Source of the DNA: Bacillota bacterium
GTDB taxonomy: Bacteria; Bacillota; Sulfobacillia; Sulfobacillales; Sulfobacillaceae
Reading direction: 5' to 3'
DNA: 37,090 nt
Assembly: GCA_021797635.1 (NCBI GenBank)
Contig: JAJZZI010000002.1
Location: 1-37,090 of the forward strand
The position numbers were made by a program, and so were the translations under genes. A model generated the notes under the pieces. It was given only the letters and a program-made list of their open reading frames with translations. It did no database searches and had not been told where the DNA came from. Of the stretch, positions 8,134 through 15,450 are shown one piece after another. Every line of letters starts with the position of its first letter. Within the stretch, counting starts at the first letter, position 1.

Positions 8134-8461
8134 ATGCCATGGCCTTGGCCAGCAAGGCGGCTCTCTCCTACGCGAAAGACGAGTTGGGAGGTGTTCCCTC
8201 ACGCGAAAGGCTCTCAAGGCATTAGATCACCAACGATTCACCATCCAGGCGACGGTGGGTGGCGCGAAGCCACCCTCCGCACGATCCTTCTTCTGGATGT
8301 TCGGCGCGCTCAAGATGGCCTTCTTCTCACCGATCATCTCTGGTTCACCTGTGGCACGACGTTCGACCGTCTTCATCTGCATCCCGGCGACCGCATTCAG
8401 TTCGACGCGCGCGTCGCGCCTTACGAAAAAGGATATCAGGGCCCGCGTGCAGAGGAAACGG
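8134..8461 (+). pseudogene. Conserved hypothetical gene, 5' part, frameshifted and cut by the IS607 element
   Basis: An AAGGAGG site at 8119-8125 precedes two close ATGs (8134, 8139). The coding signal moves through three frames: from 8139 MALASKAALSYAKDELGG...SRERL; from about 8216 KALDHQRFTIQATV; from about 8250 GWREATLRTILLLDV, TDHLWFTCG, LHPGDRIQFDARV and YEKGYQGPRAEET. Each change is a -1 shift, as two single-base losses would give, possibly with a small deletion near 8250. The last frame stops at the left end of the mobile element; the missing C-terminus continues at 10415 in frame. The continuity pattern resembles small conserved hypothetical proteins with a TDHLWF...PGD.I.FDARV core, from memory only. 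No function is assigned. Confidence 0.7.
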
Positions 8462-8520
8462 GAGGCGGTAACAGAACATGATTACGTGGACGAGTATAGA
8501 CATGCGTGGAAAATAGTGCC

Positions 8521-9144
8521 ATGGATAAACACTACAAACCTCACGAATTTGCCCAACTGGTGGCCGTTAGTGTGAAGACCCTACAACGATGGGATACCTT
8601 GGGACGATTAAAGGCACACCGTAGCCCAAGTAATCGGCGCTACTATACGCATCAACAACACCTCACGTATCTTGGTGGGAATGCGCCGTCTGCTGATCGG
8701 TATGCGGTCATTTATGCTCGGGTCTCGAATCGTGCACAAAAAGATGATTTGGCCAATCAAGTGCAATTTCTACGGGAGTTCGCGAATGCGCGAGGTTGGA
8801 TTATCGATCAGGTCATTGAGGATATCGGGAGTGGGTTAAACTATCGTCGAAAGCATTGGAATACTTTGCTCACCGATGCATTGAACGGCAAGGTGTCTCG
8901 CGTGGTCGTCGCGCATAACGATCGCTTTATTCGCTTTGGGTTCGAGTGGTTTGCGGAGTTACTAAAGAATCATGGGGTCGATTTGGTGGTCGTGCATAAT
9001 GAGCACCTATCCCCGCAAGAAGAATTAGTCCAGGATTTAGTCTCCATTATCCATGTTTTTTCGTCCCGGATTGATGGGCTACGCAAGTACAAGGCCACAA
9101 TTAAGGGGGATCTTGATGTTAAAAGCGTATCGGACGGAGATTAA
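8521..9144 (+). CDS. tnpA: IS607-family serine recombinase TnpA
   Basis: Transposase of the element. A MerR-like winged helix comes first (HEFAQLVAVSVKTLQRWDTLG, with NRRYYT wing), then a serine recombinase domain beginning YAVIYARVSNRAQKDDLANQ with Ser69 as nucleophile, and the conserved Arg-rich segment RVVVAHNDRFIRFGFEWF. At 207 residues it has the normal IS607 length. The ATG at 8521 (MDKHYKPHEF) matches the usual family start; an in-frame GTG at 8506 would add five residues. Neither has a strong ribosome site. The 3' end overlaps tnpB by 29 bp. Confidence 0.93.
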   Translation: MDKHYKPHEFAQLVAVSVKTLQRWDTLGRLKAHRSPSNRRYYTHQQHLTYLGGNAPSADRYAVIYARVSNRAQKDDLANQVQFLREFANARGWIIDQVIEDIGSGLNYRRKHWNTLLTDALNGKVSRVVVAHNDRFIRFGFEWFAELLKNHGVDLVVVHNEHLSPQEELVQDLVSIIHVFSSRIDGLRKYKATIKGDLDVKSVSDGD

Positions 9145-10267
9145 ACCCACCCCGGAACAACGACAACAGATCGTTCGAACCTTTGGCGTGTGTCGGTACT
9201 TGTATAACTTGTATGTGGCGACCAACCAAGATCGATACCATCAAGGATTACCTTTTCTATCAGCCTATGCTTTTGATAAGTGGATCAATCGGGAGTATGC
9301 CCGAGCGTATCCGTGGATTAAAGCGGTGTCTTCCAAAGCTCGGAAAAATGCCATCGTCAATGCAGAGGTGGCCTATCGTCGATTCTTCAAAGGGCTTGGA
9401 GAACTGCCGAAATTCAAGAAGAAGCATCGACAATCTGCCAGTTTTTACGCCCCGAAGAATAATGCTGGGGATTGGACGGTTGAACGCCACCGGATGAAGA
9501 TCCCGACGTTAGGCTGGGTACGTTTGAAAGAATTTGGGTATCTTCCGGTGGGATCTCGCGTGACCGGAGGAACTCTGACACAGAAAGCCGATCGTTTCTT
9601 TGTGAGTGTGACGGTGGACACCGAACGGCCCACGATTTCCGAACCTCCTAGCGGGGAGGGAATCGGTGTGGATGTGGGGATCAAGAAATTGGCGACCACG
9701 AGTCCAGGGGAAATGTTCCCCAACCTTAACAAGGCCGCGAAAATTCAACAGCTCGAACGCCGTTTACGACGAGCCCAACGCGCTTGGTCACGCAAATACG
9801 AGGAACGAAAACGCCAGGGGCTTCTGGCCAAAGGGGGTCGGAATCTTGCCAAGAATCTGTTGCGTATTCAAAAGTTGTATTGGCGATTAGCTAATCAACG
9901 AGCAGCCTATCGAGAGACGGTGATTCAAACATTGGTGAAAACCAAGCCCATGTTTATCACCGTGGAACATCTCAATGTTCGAGGGATGCTCAAGAATCGC
10001 CATCTCAGTAAAGCGATTCGGGACCAGGGCTTTTATACATTTAAGCAACGGTTAGTGCACTCCGCAAAAAAGTACGGAATTGAGGTGCGAGAGGTCAGCA
10101 TGTTTTATCCTTCCAGTAAGTTATGTTCCCATTGTGGGTACAAGAAACTTGATTTAACTTTAAAGGATCGCACCTACGATTGTCCCCATTGCGGACTCAA
10201 CATCGACCGGGATGTGAATGCGGCGAAAAACTTGGCCCAAGCGGATCGTTACCAAACCATCAGTTAG
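9116..10267 (+). CDS. tnpB: RNA-guided nuclease TnpB (IS607-associated)
   Basis: TnpB proteins are RuvC-type nucleases guided by an omega RNA that comes from the element's right end; they cleave empty donor sites and favour element retention. The 383-residue protein begins MLKAYRTEIKPTPEQ with AAGGGGG upstream, inside tnpA. The three RuvC acidic residues are present: Asp186 (GIGVDVGIKKLA), Glu284 (ITVEHLNVRGM) and Asp366 (DRDVNAAKN). The zinc ribbon Cys337-Cys340 and Cys356-Cys359 is complete. Nothing suggests decay, so it is probably active. The frame can be read from 9053, but the extra 21 residues lie in tnpA and do not match the family. Confidence 0.93.
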   Translation: MLKAYRTEIKPTPEQRQQIVRTFGVCRYLYNLYVATNQDRYHQGLPFLSAYAFDKWINREYARAYPWIKAVSSKARKNAIVNAEVAYRRFFKGLGELPKFKKKHRQSASFYAPKNNAGDWTVERHRMKIPTLGWVRLKEFGYLPVGSRVTGGTLTQKADRFFVSVTVDTERPTISEPPSGEGIGVDVGIKKLATTSPGEMFPNLNKAAKIQQLERRLRRAQRAWSRKYEERKRQGLLAKGGRNLAKNLLRIQKLYWRLANQRAAYRETVIQTLVKTKPMFITVEHLNVRGMLKNRHLSKAIRDQGFYTFKQRLVHSAKKYGIEVREVSMFYPSSKLCSHCGYKKLDLTLKDRTYDCPHCGLNIDRDVNAAKNLAQADRYQTIS

Positions 10268-10435
10268 TTTGACTACCGAGGGCTTCTCGGAAAGTGACGC
10301 CTGGGGAGTGTCAACCCCCGTAGTACCGAGCTTCATGGGAGGCGGGACACGTCGAACCAGGAAAAATCTAGGACGTGGCAAATGTCCACGTTTTAAGGAG
10401 CAGAAGCCTGGTGGGAAGTCGACTATCGACTAGAA
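10150..10435 (+). ncRNA. Predicted TnpB omega RNA (right-end RNA) with guide
   Basis: TnpB guide RNAs overlap the 3' end of tnpB, run to the right end of the element and carry the guide in the flanking DNA. The 147 bp after the tnpB stop are non-coding and contain GC-rich inverted repeats, including the perfect hairpin at 10373-10391. If the right end is at 10414, the guide would be the roughly 16-20 nt starting GAAGTCGACTATCG, in the broken host gene. The 5' limit is a guess; this is inference from family knowledge. Confidence 0.4.
10373..10391 (+). repeat. Hairpin in the right end of the IS607 element
   Basis: ACGTGG (10373-10378) and CCACGT (10386-10391) pair perfectly around a 7-nt loop and are followed by TTT. 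It may be part of the omega RNA scaffold, a recombinase subterminal site, or a weak terminator for tnpB. Confidence 0.5.
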
Positions 10436-10465
10436 CGCCCAACTAAGGCCATCAAACTCCCGTAA
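10415..10465 (+). pseudogene. 3' fragment of the conserved hypothetical gene split by IS607
   Basis: Reading from 10415 gives EVDYRLERPTKAIKLP followed by TAA at 10463-10465, a plausible C-terminus for the 5' fragment ending YEKGYQGPRAEET at 8461. Joining the two at the shared GG keeps the frame. It has no start of its own. Confidence 0.65.
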
Positions 10466-10592
10466 ATTTCTGCCTCGAAATCACTGCCCAGCTGTTTGAG
10501 GTCGCGGCTTTCCGCGTGCCAGCTCTTGTTTGCACAAGGCGCCGACAGGACTCAGGCGGAAGTCGAGGGATAGCCTCTCTCTGAGCTAGGCA

Positions 10593-10844
10593 TTAGCCTC
10601 CGCTCACCGGCGGAATCACCGCAATCTCATCATGGGGCTGAAGGACTTGATCGAGCGGCGCCCAGACATGATTCACGCTAAACATCCACTGTTCCAGCGG
10701 AGCCTGCAAATGAGGCGCCAGAACTTCGCGATAGAGGGTTTCAATCGTGGTGCCCGGGGCCACTTCCAATTCCCATCGGTCACGGTTCATACGGTCGCGT
10801 GCAAACGAGAAGAATAATAACGTCACCGACGTCAAAGGCGTCAT
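10593..10844 (-). CDS. moaD: Molybdopterin synthase sulfur carrier (small) subunit
   Basis: Ubiquitin-fold protein that carries the thiocarboxylate sulfur for MoaE. It is 83 residues, ends in the required Gly-Gly (PPVSGG), and shows the DEIAVIPPVSGG C-terminus and a FFSFARD start typical of MoaD. The start is uncertain: the ATG at 10844 has AAAGGG directly against it (no spacing), whereas a TTG four codons in would have about 9 nt spacing. It is divergent from the L,D-transpeptidase gene across only 34 bp, so their promoters must be very compact or overlap. Confidence 0.9.
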   Translation of the reverse strand: MTPLTSVTLLFFSFARDRMNRDRWELEVAPGTTIETLYREVLAPHLQAPLEQWMFSVNHVWAPLDQVLQPHDEIAVIPPVSGG

Positions 10845-10878
10845 CCCTTTCTCGATATGACCCTATCCTAGGAGGTGT

Positions 10879-11502
10879 ATGGTTCTGCTGCCCATCTTGC
10901 CTGTCCCCTTAAGCGCGGGCGTAGGCGTCGCCCAGGTTGAGCGCGTGGCCTTGCCCTCGCCGCCCTGGCCTTATGGTCTCGGCCCCCATCTCGACGGCGA
11001 CGAACGCTGGCTTAAGATCGATCTCTCCAACCAGACCCTCACCGCATACCAAGGCAGCACAGCGGTCCGCGAAATGCCCATATCCTCAGGAGTGCGCCCC
11101 CAGTGGACCACGCCCAACGGCACCTTTTGGATCTACCGCAAGATTGCGGACGATCGCATGCGAGGTTACGATCAGCGCAGTGGCGAACGCTGGGACGTGG
11201 CCCACGTGCCCTGGGCTCAATACTTCAAGGACGGCATCGCCATCCATGGGGCCTGGTGGAATCACCGCTTTGGCATCCCCAAAAGCCATGGCTGCATTCA
11301 AGTGCCCACCCGGACGTTCAATCCCCATCCAGGCAATACGCCCGACGATGCCGCCTGGCTGTACCGCTTCACCACCGTCGGCACCATGGTTAGGATTGTG
11401 GGGACCACCCCGGAGCGTTGCTTGAGCCAACCTTTGCCCTATCCGAAGGCGTCAACCGTTCTGCTGATTGGCGCCACGTTCGGCGCATCATCCAACCCGT
11501 GA
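10879..11502 (+). CDS. L,D-transpeptidase (YkuD domain)
   Basis: Cell-wall enzyme of the YkuD family, which forms or modifies peptidoglycan cross-links through a catalytic Cys. The domain (about residues 43-175) has His123 (IAIHGAWWN), and SHGCIQV with His137 and Cys139. The N-terminus (MVLLPILPVPLSAGVGVA) is hydrophobic but has no basic residue, so export is likely but not a textbook signal peptide. AGGAGGTG abuts the ATG almost directly; no other in-frame start lies upstream because of a stop at 10858. The last 37 residues lie beyond the domain and overlap the end of lgt on the other strand by 113 bp. Confidence 0.88.
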   Translation: MVLLPILPVPLSAGVGVAQVERVALPSPPWPYGLGPHLDGDERWLKIDLSNQTLTAYQGSTAVREMPISSGVRPQWTTPNGTFWIYRKIADDRMRGYDQRSGERWDVAHVPWAQYFKDGIAIHGAWWNHRFGIPKSHGCIQVPTRTFNPHPGNTPDDAAWLYRFTTVGTMVRIVGTTPERCLSQPLPYPKASTVLLIGATFGASSNP

Positions 11503-12220
11503 ATACCAAAATGGGGGGAGTAAAAATTTGCATCAGAGTCAAGAATCCGATCCCCCAATGGGGATTGATATAATGCACCAAATACAGCGGATTATCGCGC
11601 GTCGTTTCCCCGATCACACCCCGCAGCAGCGCGTAGTAGAACATGGCCGACCAAAACTGATAGCCGGGAGGCGGCGTCCGGTATCGTTCGATCCAAAAAT
11701 AGCGAATGATCAAGATTACCCCAATCGCCGATCCCCAAAGCTGCTCGGGCCATCGTCCAAAACCGAACGCCGTCATTCTGCCCAGCACCTCATGGTTGAA
11801 GATGTTTCCAATGCGAACCATAAAGATGCCAAGCCCGATGCCCGGAACCATCCAGTCGATGAGGTGGTTAAAGGTCAACGGCGATTGGCGAAGTTGATAC
11901 CAAAGGGCCAGCACACCAGCTCCGACGGCACCATCGTAGGCGAGGCCGCCATCCCAAATCTTCAAGGCTTGAACGGGATCCGTCCAGATCCACGCCGGAT
12001 CGTTGGCCAAAACAAACACCAGGCGCGCCCCCACCACGCCGGCAATCACCGTCCAAAAGGTAATGTTGGCCAATTGGTCGGGGTCTTCTCCCAGTTCGCG
12101 ACCTCGCTCGACCAGATACCAGGCGCCCCCCAAAATAGCTAGCACCATGAAAATTCCATACCAATGGACCCCAATCGGTCCGATGTGAAACGCGAACGGA
12201 TTAAGCCGTGGAATCAGCAT
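11390..12220 (-). CDS. lgt: Phosphatidylglycerol--prolipoprotein diacylglyceryl transferase
   Basis: Integral membrane enzyme that adds diacylglycerol to the lipobox Cys of prolipoproteins. The 276-residue protein has about seven hydrophobic segments, an N-terminal VHWYGIFMVLAI segment, and the Lgt signature as VRIGNIFNHEVLGR (Arg136, Asn139). At the position of E. coli His103 (GG-x3-H-G) the sequence reads GGLAYDG, so Asp96 replaces His. GAGGGGG lies about 6 nt before the ATG, and hemL ends 21 bp upstream, so the two are probably cotranscribed. The C-terminal tail from about residue 245 is hydrophilic and overlaps the L,D-transpeptidase gene. Confidence 0.93.
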   Translation of the reverse strand: MLIPRLNPFAFHIGPIGVHWYGIFMVLAILGGAWYLVERGRELGEDPDQLANITFWTVIAGVVGARLVFVLANDPAWIWTDPVQALKIWDGGLAYDGAVGAGVLALWYQLRQSPLTFNHLIDWMVPGIGLGIFMVRIGNIFNHEVLGRMTAFGFGRWPEQLWGSAIGVILIIRYFWIERYRTPPPGYQFWSAMFYYALLRGVIGETTRDNPLYLVHYINPHWGIGFLTLMQIFTPPILVFTGWMMRRTWRQSAERLTPSDRAKVGSSNAPGWSPQS

Positions 12221-12241
12221 GATTTTCCCCCTCAGAACCTC

Positions 12242-13522
12242 CTAAAGTTCGGAAAACACCTCGTCTGCGGCGTTCAGCGTCTCTTCGATGTTCTGTACCG
12301 TATGCGCCTCGGAGACAAACATCGTTTCATACATGGAGGGCGGCATAAAAATACCACGCCTCAACATGCCATGAAAATACGTGCGATACCGTTTGTCATT
12401 GCCCGATTGCACCTCGGCGAAATTCTTCGGCGGGCGGTCCCTAAAGAAGAGGCTCATCATTCCTCCGACGGTGCTCGTGCTGACTGCAATGCCTCGTCTT
12501 CGAGCCCGCTCTCGAAGACCCTGAGCTAACATCTGCACGCGCTGCTCCAGATCCCGGTAAAAACCGTCGCCTAAAGCAGATATGGTTCGCAACTGCGCCA
12601 AACCCGCGGCCATCGCCAGGGGATTGCCGCTTAAGGTGCCAGCTTGATAAACGGAACCTAGGGGGGCTACCCAGTTCATCAAGGCCTTCGAGCCCCCGTA
12701 GGCGCCAACGGGCATGCCTGCACCGATCACCTTGGCTAACGTGACTAGGTCGGGCTCTACCCCAAAACGCCCGGCTGCCCCCTGCCATCCCACCCGAAAC
12801 CCGCTCATGACCTCATCAAAGATGAGGAGGCTGCCCCACTTCGTGGTCAGCTCGCGCAAGGACTCTAAAAACCCCGGCTCCGGCCCCACGGTGCCCATGT
12901 TGCCTGCGACGGGTTCGACAATGACGGCGGCAATCTCACCCCCCTGACGCTGAAACGTCTCAGCGACTGCCTGGCGGTCGTTAAAATCCATGGTGAGCGT
13001 GAGACCCGTCATTTGACCCGGCACTCCCGCCGAATCCGGCACACCCAAGGTGGCAGCTCCCGACCCAGCTCGGACCAGCAACGAATCGTGATGGCCGTGG
13101 TAGCATCCGCTAAATTTCAGCACCAGAGAACGGCCCGTGGCGGCTCGAGCCACGCGTAGCGCAGACATCGTGGCCTCCGTGCCCGAGTTGACCAGGCGCA
13201 CCATCTGAAGTCCGGGATAGGCGGCAATCAAGCATTCGGCCATTTCAACCTCGAGGCGGGTAGGCGCGCCAAAACTGGTACCATGCACCGCTTGGGTTTG
13301 AATCGCCGAAACCACGGCCGGATGCGCATGACCCAGTATCAAGGGACCATAGCTCATCACATAGTCCAGGTAGGCACGTCCTTCGTCGTCAAACAGCCGA
13401 GGGCCAAGGCCCTTGGCGGCCATAAACGGTGTGCCTCCCACCCCGCGAAAAGATCGAACGGGGCTCGACACCCCTCCCGGCATAGCCGATTGCGAGCGAG
13501 CCCACCACTGATCCTGATCCAT
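12242..13522 (-). CDS. hemL: Glutamate-1-semialdehyde 2,1-aminomutase
   Basis: PLP enzyme that turns glutamate-1-semialdehyde into 5-aminolevulinate for tetrapyrrole synthesis by the C5 route. 426 residues, typical length. It has NSGTEATMSALRVAR for phosphate binding, FDEVMSGFR, and the PLP lysine Lys264 in TLAKVIGAGMPVGAYGG. The ATG at 13522 is preferred because GGGGGAG lies 4 nt upstream; the open frame also contains a TTG at 13534 that would overlap this ribosome site. hemA and other heme genes are not in the window. It lies 22 bp after ychF and 21 bp before lgt, on the same strand. Confidence 0.95.
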   Translation of the reverse strand: MDQDQWWARSQSAMPGGVSSPVRSFRGVGGTPFMAAKGLGPRLFDDEGRAYLDYVMSYGPLILGHAHPAVVSAIQTQAVHGTSFGAPTRLEVEMAECLIAAYPGLQMVRLVNSGTEATMSALRVARAATGRSLVLKFSGCYHGHHDSLLVRAGSGAATLGVPDSAGVPGQMTGLTLTMDFNDRQAVAETFQRQGGEIAAVIVEPVAGNMGTVGPEPGFLESLRELTTKWGSLLIFDEVMSGFRVGWQGAAGRFGVEPDLVTLAKVIGAGMPVGAYGGSKALMNWVAPLGSVYQAGTLSGNPLAMAAGLAQLRTISALGDGFYRDLEQRVQMLAQGLRERARRRGIAVSTSTVGGMMSLFFRDRPPKNFAEVQSGNDKRYRTYFHGMLRRGIFMPPSMYETMFVSEAHTVQNIEETLNAADEVFSEL

Positions 13523-13544
13523 AGACTCCCCCAATTTCGTGAAT

Positions 13545-14609
13545 TCAGACGTTAAAGCGAAAGTTGACGACGTCGCCGTCTTGCATCACGTACTCCTTAC
13601 CCTCCAGGCGCACCAGCCCAGCCTCCCTCGCCTTGGCCATGCTCCCCGAGGCCATCAAATCGTTAAAGGTCACGATTTCAGCCCGGATAAAGCCCCGTTC
13701 GATATCCGAATGAATCTTGCCCGCCGCCTCTTTGGCCCGAGTGCCGCGGGTAATCGTCCACGCCCGCACTTCGTCTTCGCCCGCCGTAAGAAACGAAATG
13801 CAGCCGAGCTTTTCATACACGGCCTCGGCCACTCGGGCCGACCCCACTTCCTTAATGCCCAGGTCTTGCATGAAGACTTGACGGTCCTCTTCGGACAGAC
13901 CCTTAATCTCCTCTTCCATCTGACCGGCCATGGGCACAACCAGTGTGGCCTTTTGCTCCGCCCAGGCCATGATCGCTTCCTGGTCGGGATAGCTTTGACT
14001 TTGAAACGTGGTGTCATCCAGATTGAGCACGCAGATCATCGGCTTTAAGGTTAAGAACTGGTAACCACTCAGCCAGCGTTCTTCTTCCGGACTCAAATCC
14101 ACTTGGGCGAGCCGCTTGCCGTCTTCCATGGCCGCCAACAGGCGCTTGACCAACGCGAGTTCCGCCTGACCCTCTTTGGTGGGCTTTTTGGCCTGAGCGA
14201 TACGTTCGGCGCGCTTCTCCAGCAGATCCATATCCGACAACGTCAGCTCGAGCTCCATGTCGTCGATGTCTTGACTGGGGTGGGCCAAACCATCCACCTC
14301 GGAAGAAAACCCTCTAACCACGTGAACTAGCGCATCCACCGCTCGCACGTCGTGCAAAAACCGGTTGGCGCCGCCGCTTTCGCGTTGGCTCAATCCGGGT
14401 ACGTCGACCACATTGAGCCACGCCGCCGTGAGCTTCTTCGGTTGATACAGGTTGGCCAGGGCCGTTAAGCGCGCATCGGGGATTGGCATCAATGCGCTAT
14501 GCGAAAGCTTCTCTCCGCCGTAGGGATTCGTCGATATGCCAGCGGAGGTCAATAAATTGAAGACGGTCGTTTTCCCCGACCGTGGCAATCCGATTAACCC
14601 AACATCCAT
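13545..14609 (-). CDS. ychF: Redox-regulated ATPase/GTPase YchF (OLA1 family)
   Basis: TRAFAC-class P-loop NTPase that binds ribosomes and prefers ATP; linked to stress responses. The P-loop is GLPRSGKTT (residues 7-15), switch II is VVDVPGLSQRESGGANRFL, the base-recognition motif is NLDD instead of NKxD (normal for this family), a coiled-coil helix pair follows at about 115-190, and a C-terminal TGS domain ends DGDVVNFRFNV. The ATG at 14609 gives MDVGLIGLP, which matches the family start; a TTG three codons upstream is possible. The length of 354 residues is usual. Confidence 0.95.
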   Translation of the reverse strand: MDVGLIGLPRSGKTTVFNLLTSAGISTNPYGGEKLSHSALMPIPDARLTALANLYQPKKLTAAWLNVVDVPGLSQRESGGANRFLHDVRAVDALVHVVRGFSSEVDGLAHPSQDIDDMELELTLSDMDLLEKRAERIAQAKKPTKEGQAELALVKRLLAAMEDGKRLAQVDLSPEEERWLSGYQFLTLKPMICVLNLDDTTFQSQSYPDQEAIMAWAEQKATLVVPMAGQMEEEIKGLSEEDRQVFMQDLGIKEVGSARVAEAVYEKLGCISFLTAGEDEVRAWTITRGTRAKEAAGKIHSDIERGFIRAEIVTFNDLMASGSMAKAREAGLVRLEGKEYVMQDGDVVNFRFNV

Positions 14610-14662
14610 GGCCTGCAATCCTCATCCTTCGTAACGTTTGGTTTCCCGTCCATAGTAGCATT

Positions 14663-14687
14663 AAGCGGGCGAAAGCGCCGCCCGCTT
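14663..14687 (-). terminator. Hairpin between the small protein gene and ychF
   Basis: AAGCGGGCG (14663-14671) and CGCCCGCTT (14679-14687) form a perfect 9-bp stem with a 7-nt loop, 8 bp after the stop of the small minus-strand gene. There is no long T tract, so termination may be partial. Confidence 0.5.
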
Positions 14688-14694
14688 TAATCAC

Positions 14695-14856
14695 CTAGTC
14701 TTGGTCCGCGTTTTCCACCGGATCCTTAGAATCGTGCTTAGATTGGCCCGGCCCCACCCCGGGCACGCGGTCGGCTTGGCTGAGATCGATCCCCAATTCC
14801 CGAGCCACTTCTTCCTCGAATCGTTCGCGGCTAAGTTGTCGTAAATTTTTCGCCAT
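14695..14856 (-). CDS. Small hydrophilic protein, possibly spore-protein-like
   Basis: A 53-residue, highly charged protein beginning MAKNLRQLSRERFEEEVARELGIDL. The helix RERFEEEVARELGI recalls the first helix of small acid-soluble spore proteins, but the second helix and DNA-binding motif of that family are missing, so the relation is only suggestive. The ATG at 14856 has GGGGGCGG 4 nt upstream, which is why this start is preferred over one 13 codons earlier. It is followed by a hairpin at 14663-14687. Confidence 0.55.
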   Translation of the reverse strand: MAKNLRQLSRERFEEEVARELGIDLSQADRVPGVGPGQSKHDSKDPVENADQD

Positions 14857-14967
14857 GGTTCCGCCCCCTTTCGCATCTTTGCACGAAAGTAGCATCCCCG
14901 CTGGCCTAAGCCGGATACCCCGCAGTTCTTAGCAGCCAAGGAAGGACGCCTAGCCAGCGCCTAAGCG

Positions 14968-15399
14968 CTAAAATTCTTCCAACAACTGATCGTTTAAGAA
15001 GACTTGGACGCTTAGGTTGACGGTCGCACGCAGCATCTCGGAGACACTACAGTATTTCTCCACACTAAGATGGACCGCGCGTTTGGCTTGGGCTTCGCTC
15101 AAGTCGGGCGAATGAAGGCGATACTGTAGCATAATGTGCTCGTACACCTTAGGCTCGCGCTCACGGCGGGTGCCGTCTAAATGGATGGAAAAGTCATCCA
15201 ACTGCACCCGCATCTTCTGCAGCATCAAGGCGATGTCCACACCGCTGCAGCTTCCTAGGGCCAGCAAAACCAGCTCCATCGGTCGAGGTCCCTGATTTTT
15301 TCCTCCCGATTGCAGTGGGCCGTCGATGACCACCGTATGCCCGCTCTCGGTGGAGGCCTCAAAGCAAATTCCATCTTGGTATTTCAACACGGCCTGCAT
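14968..15399 (-). CDS. OsmC/Ohr family protein (YhfA-like)
   Basis: OsmC-fold proteins reduce organic hydroperoxides with two cysteines. Here Cys51 (ALGSCSGVDI) and Cys117 (EKYCSVSEML) occupy the two conserved positions, in 143 residues. The RPMELVLLALGSC block and the modest similarity point to the YhfA-like subgroup, whose physiological substrate is unclear, rather than classic Ohr. AGAGGGG lies upstream of the ATG. It lies 51 bp downstream of the nuclease gene on the same strand. Confidence 0.88.
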   Translation of the reverse strand: MQAVLKYQDGICFEASTESGHTVVIDGPLQSGGKNQGPRPMELVLLALGSCSGVDIALMLQKMRVQLDDFSIHLDGTRREREPKVYEHIMLQYRLHSPDLSEAQAKRAVHLSVEKYCSVSEMLRATVNLSVQVFLNDQLLEEF

Positions 15400-15450
15400 G
15401 GTTCGTCCCCTCTTCCTTCGATGGCTAGTGCCTTGTTGATGTGATGGTGC

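Larger units (their letters stand above)
8461..10414 (+). mobile_element. IS607-family insertion sequence (tnpA + tnpB), about 1.95 kb
   Basis: The element contains an apparently intact IS607-type serine recombinase and a TnpB. Ends are inferred from the interrupted host gene: only the GG at 8460-8461 on the left paired with the GG at 10414-10415 on the right restores the host frame (…EET then EVDYRLERPTK…). IS607 elements insert at GG without target duplication or terminal inverted repeats, which fits. The interior is visibly more AT-rich than the flanks. Boundaries are accurate to a base or two at best. Confidence 0.85.

Noticed and set aside
11468-12142. Plus-strand open frame of 224 codons opposite lgt
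   Set aside because: It mirrors a firmly identified lgt gene, has no ribosome site and shows no recognisable sequence.
13539-14048. Plus-strand open frame of 169 codons opposite ychF
   Set aside because: Antisense shadow of a conserved gene; His/Leu/Arg-rich composition typical of such shadows.
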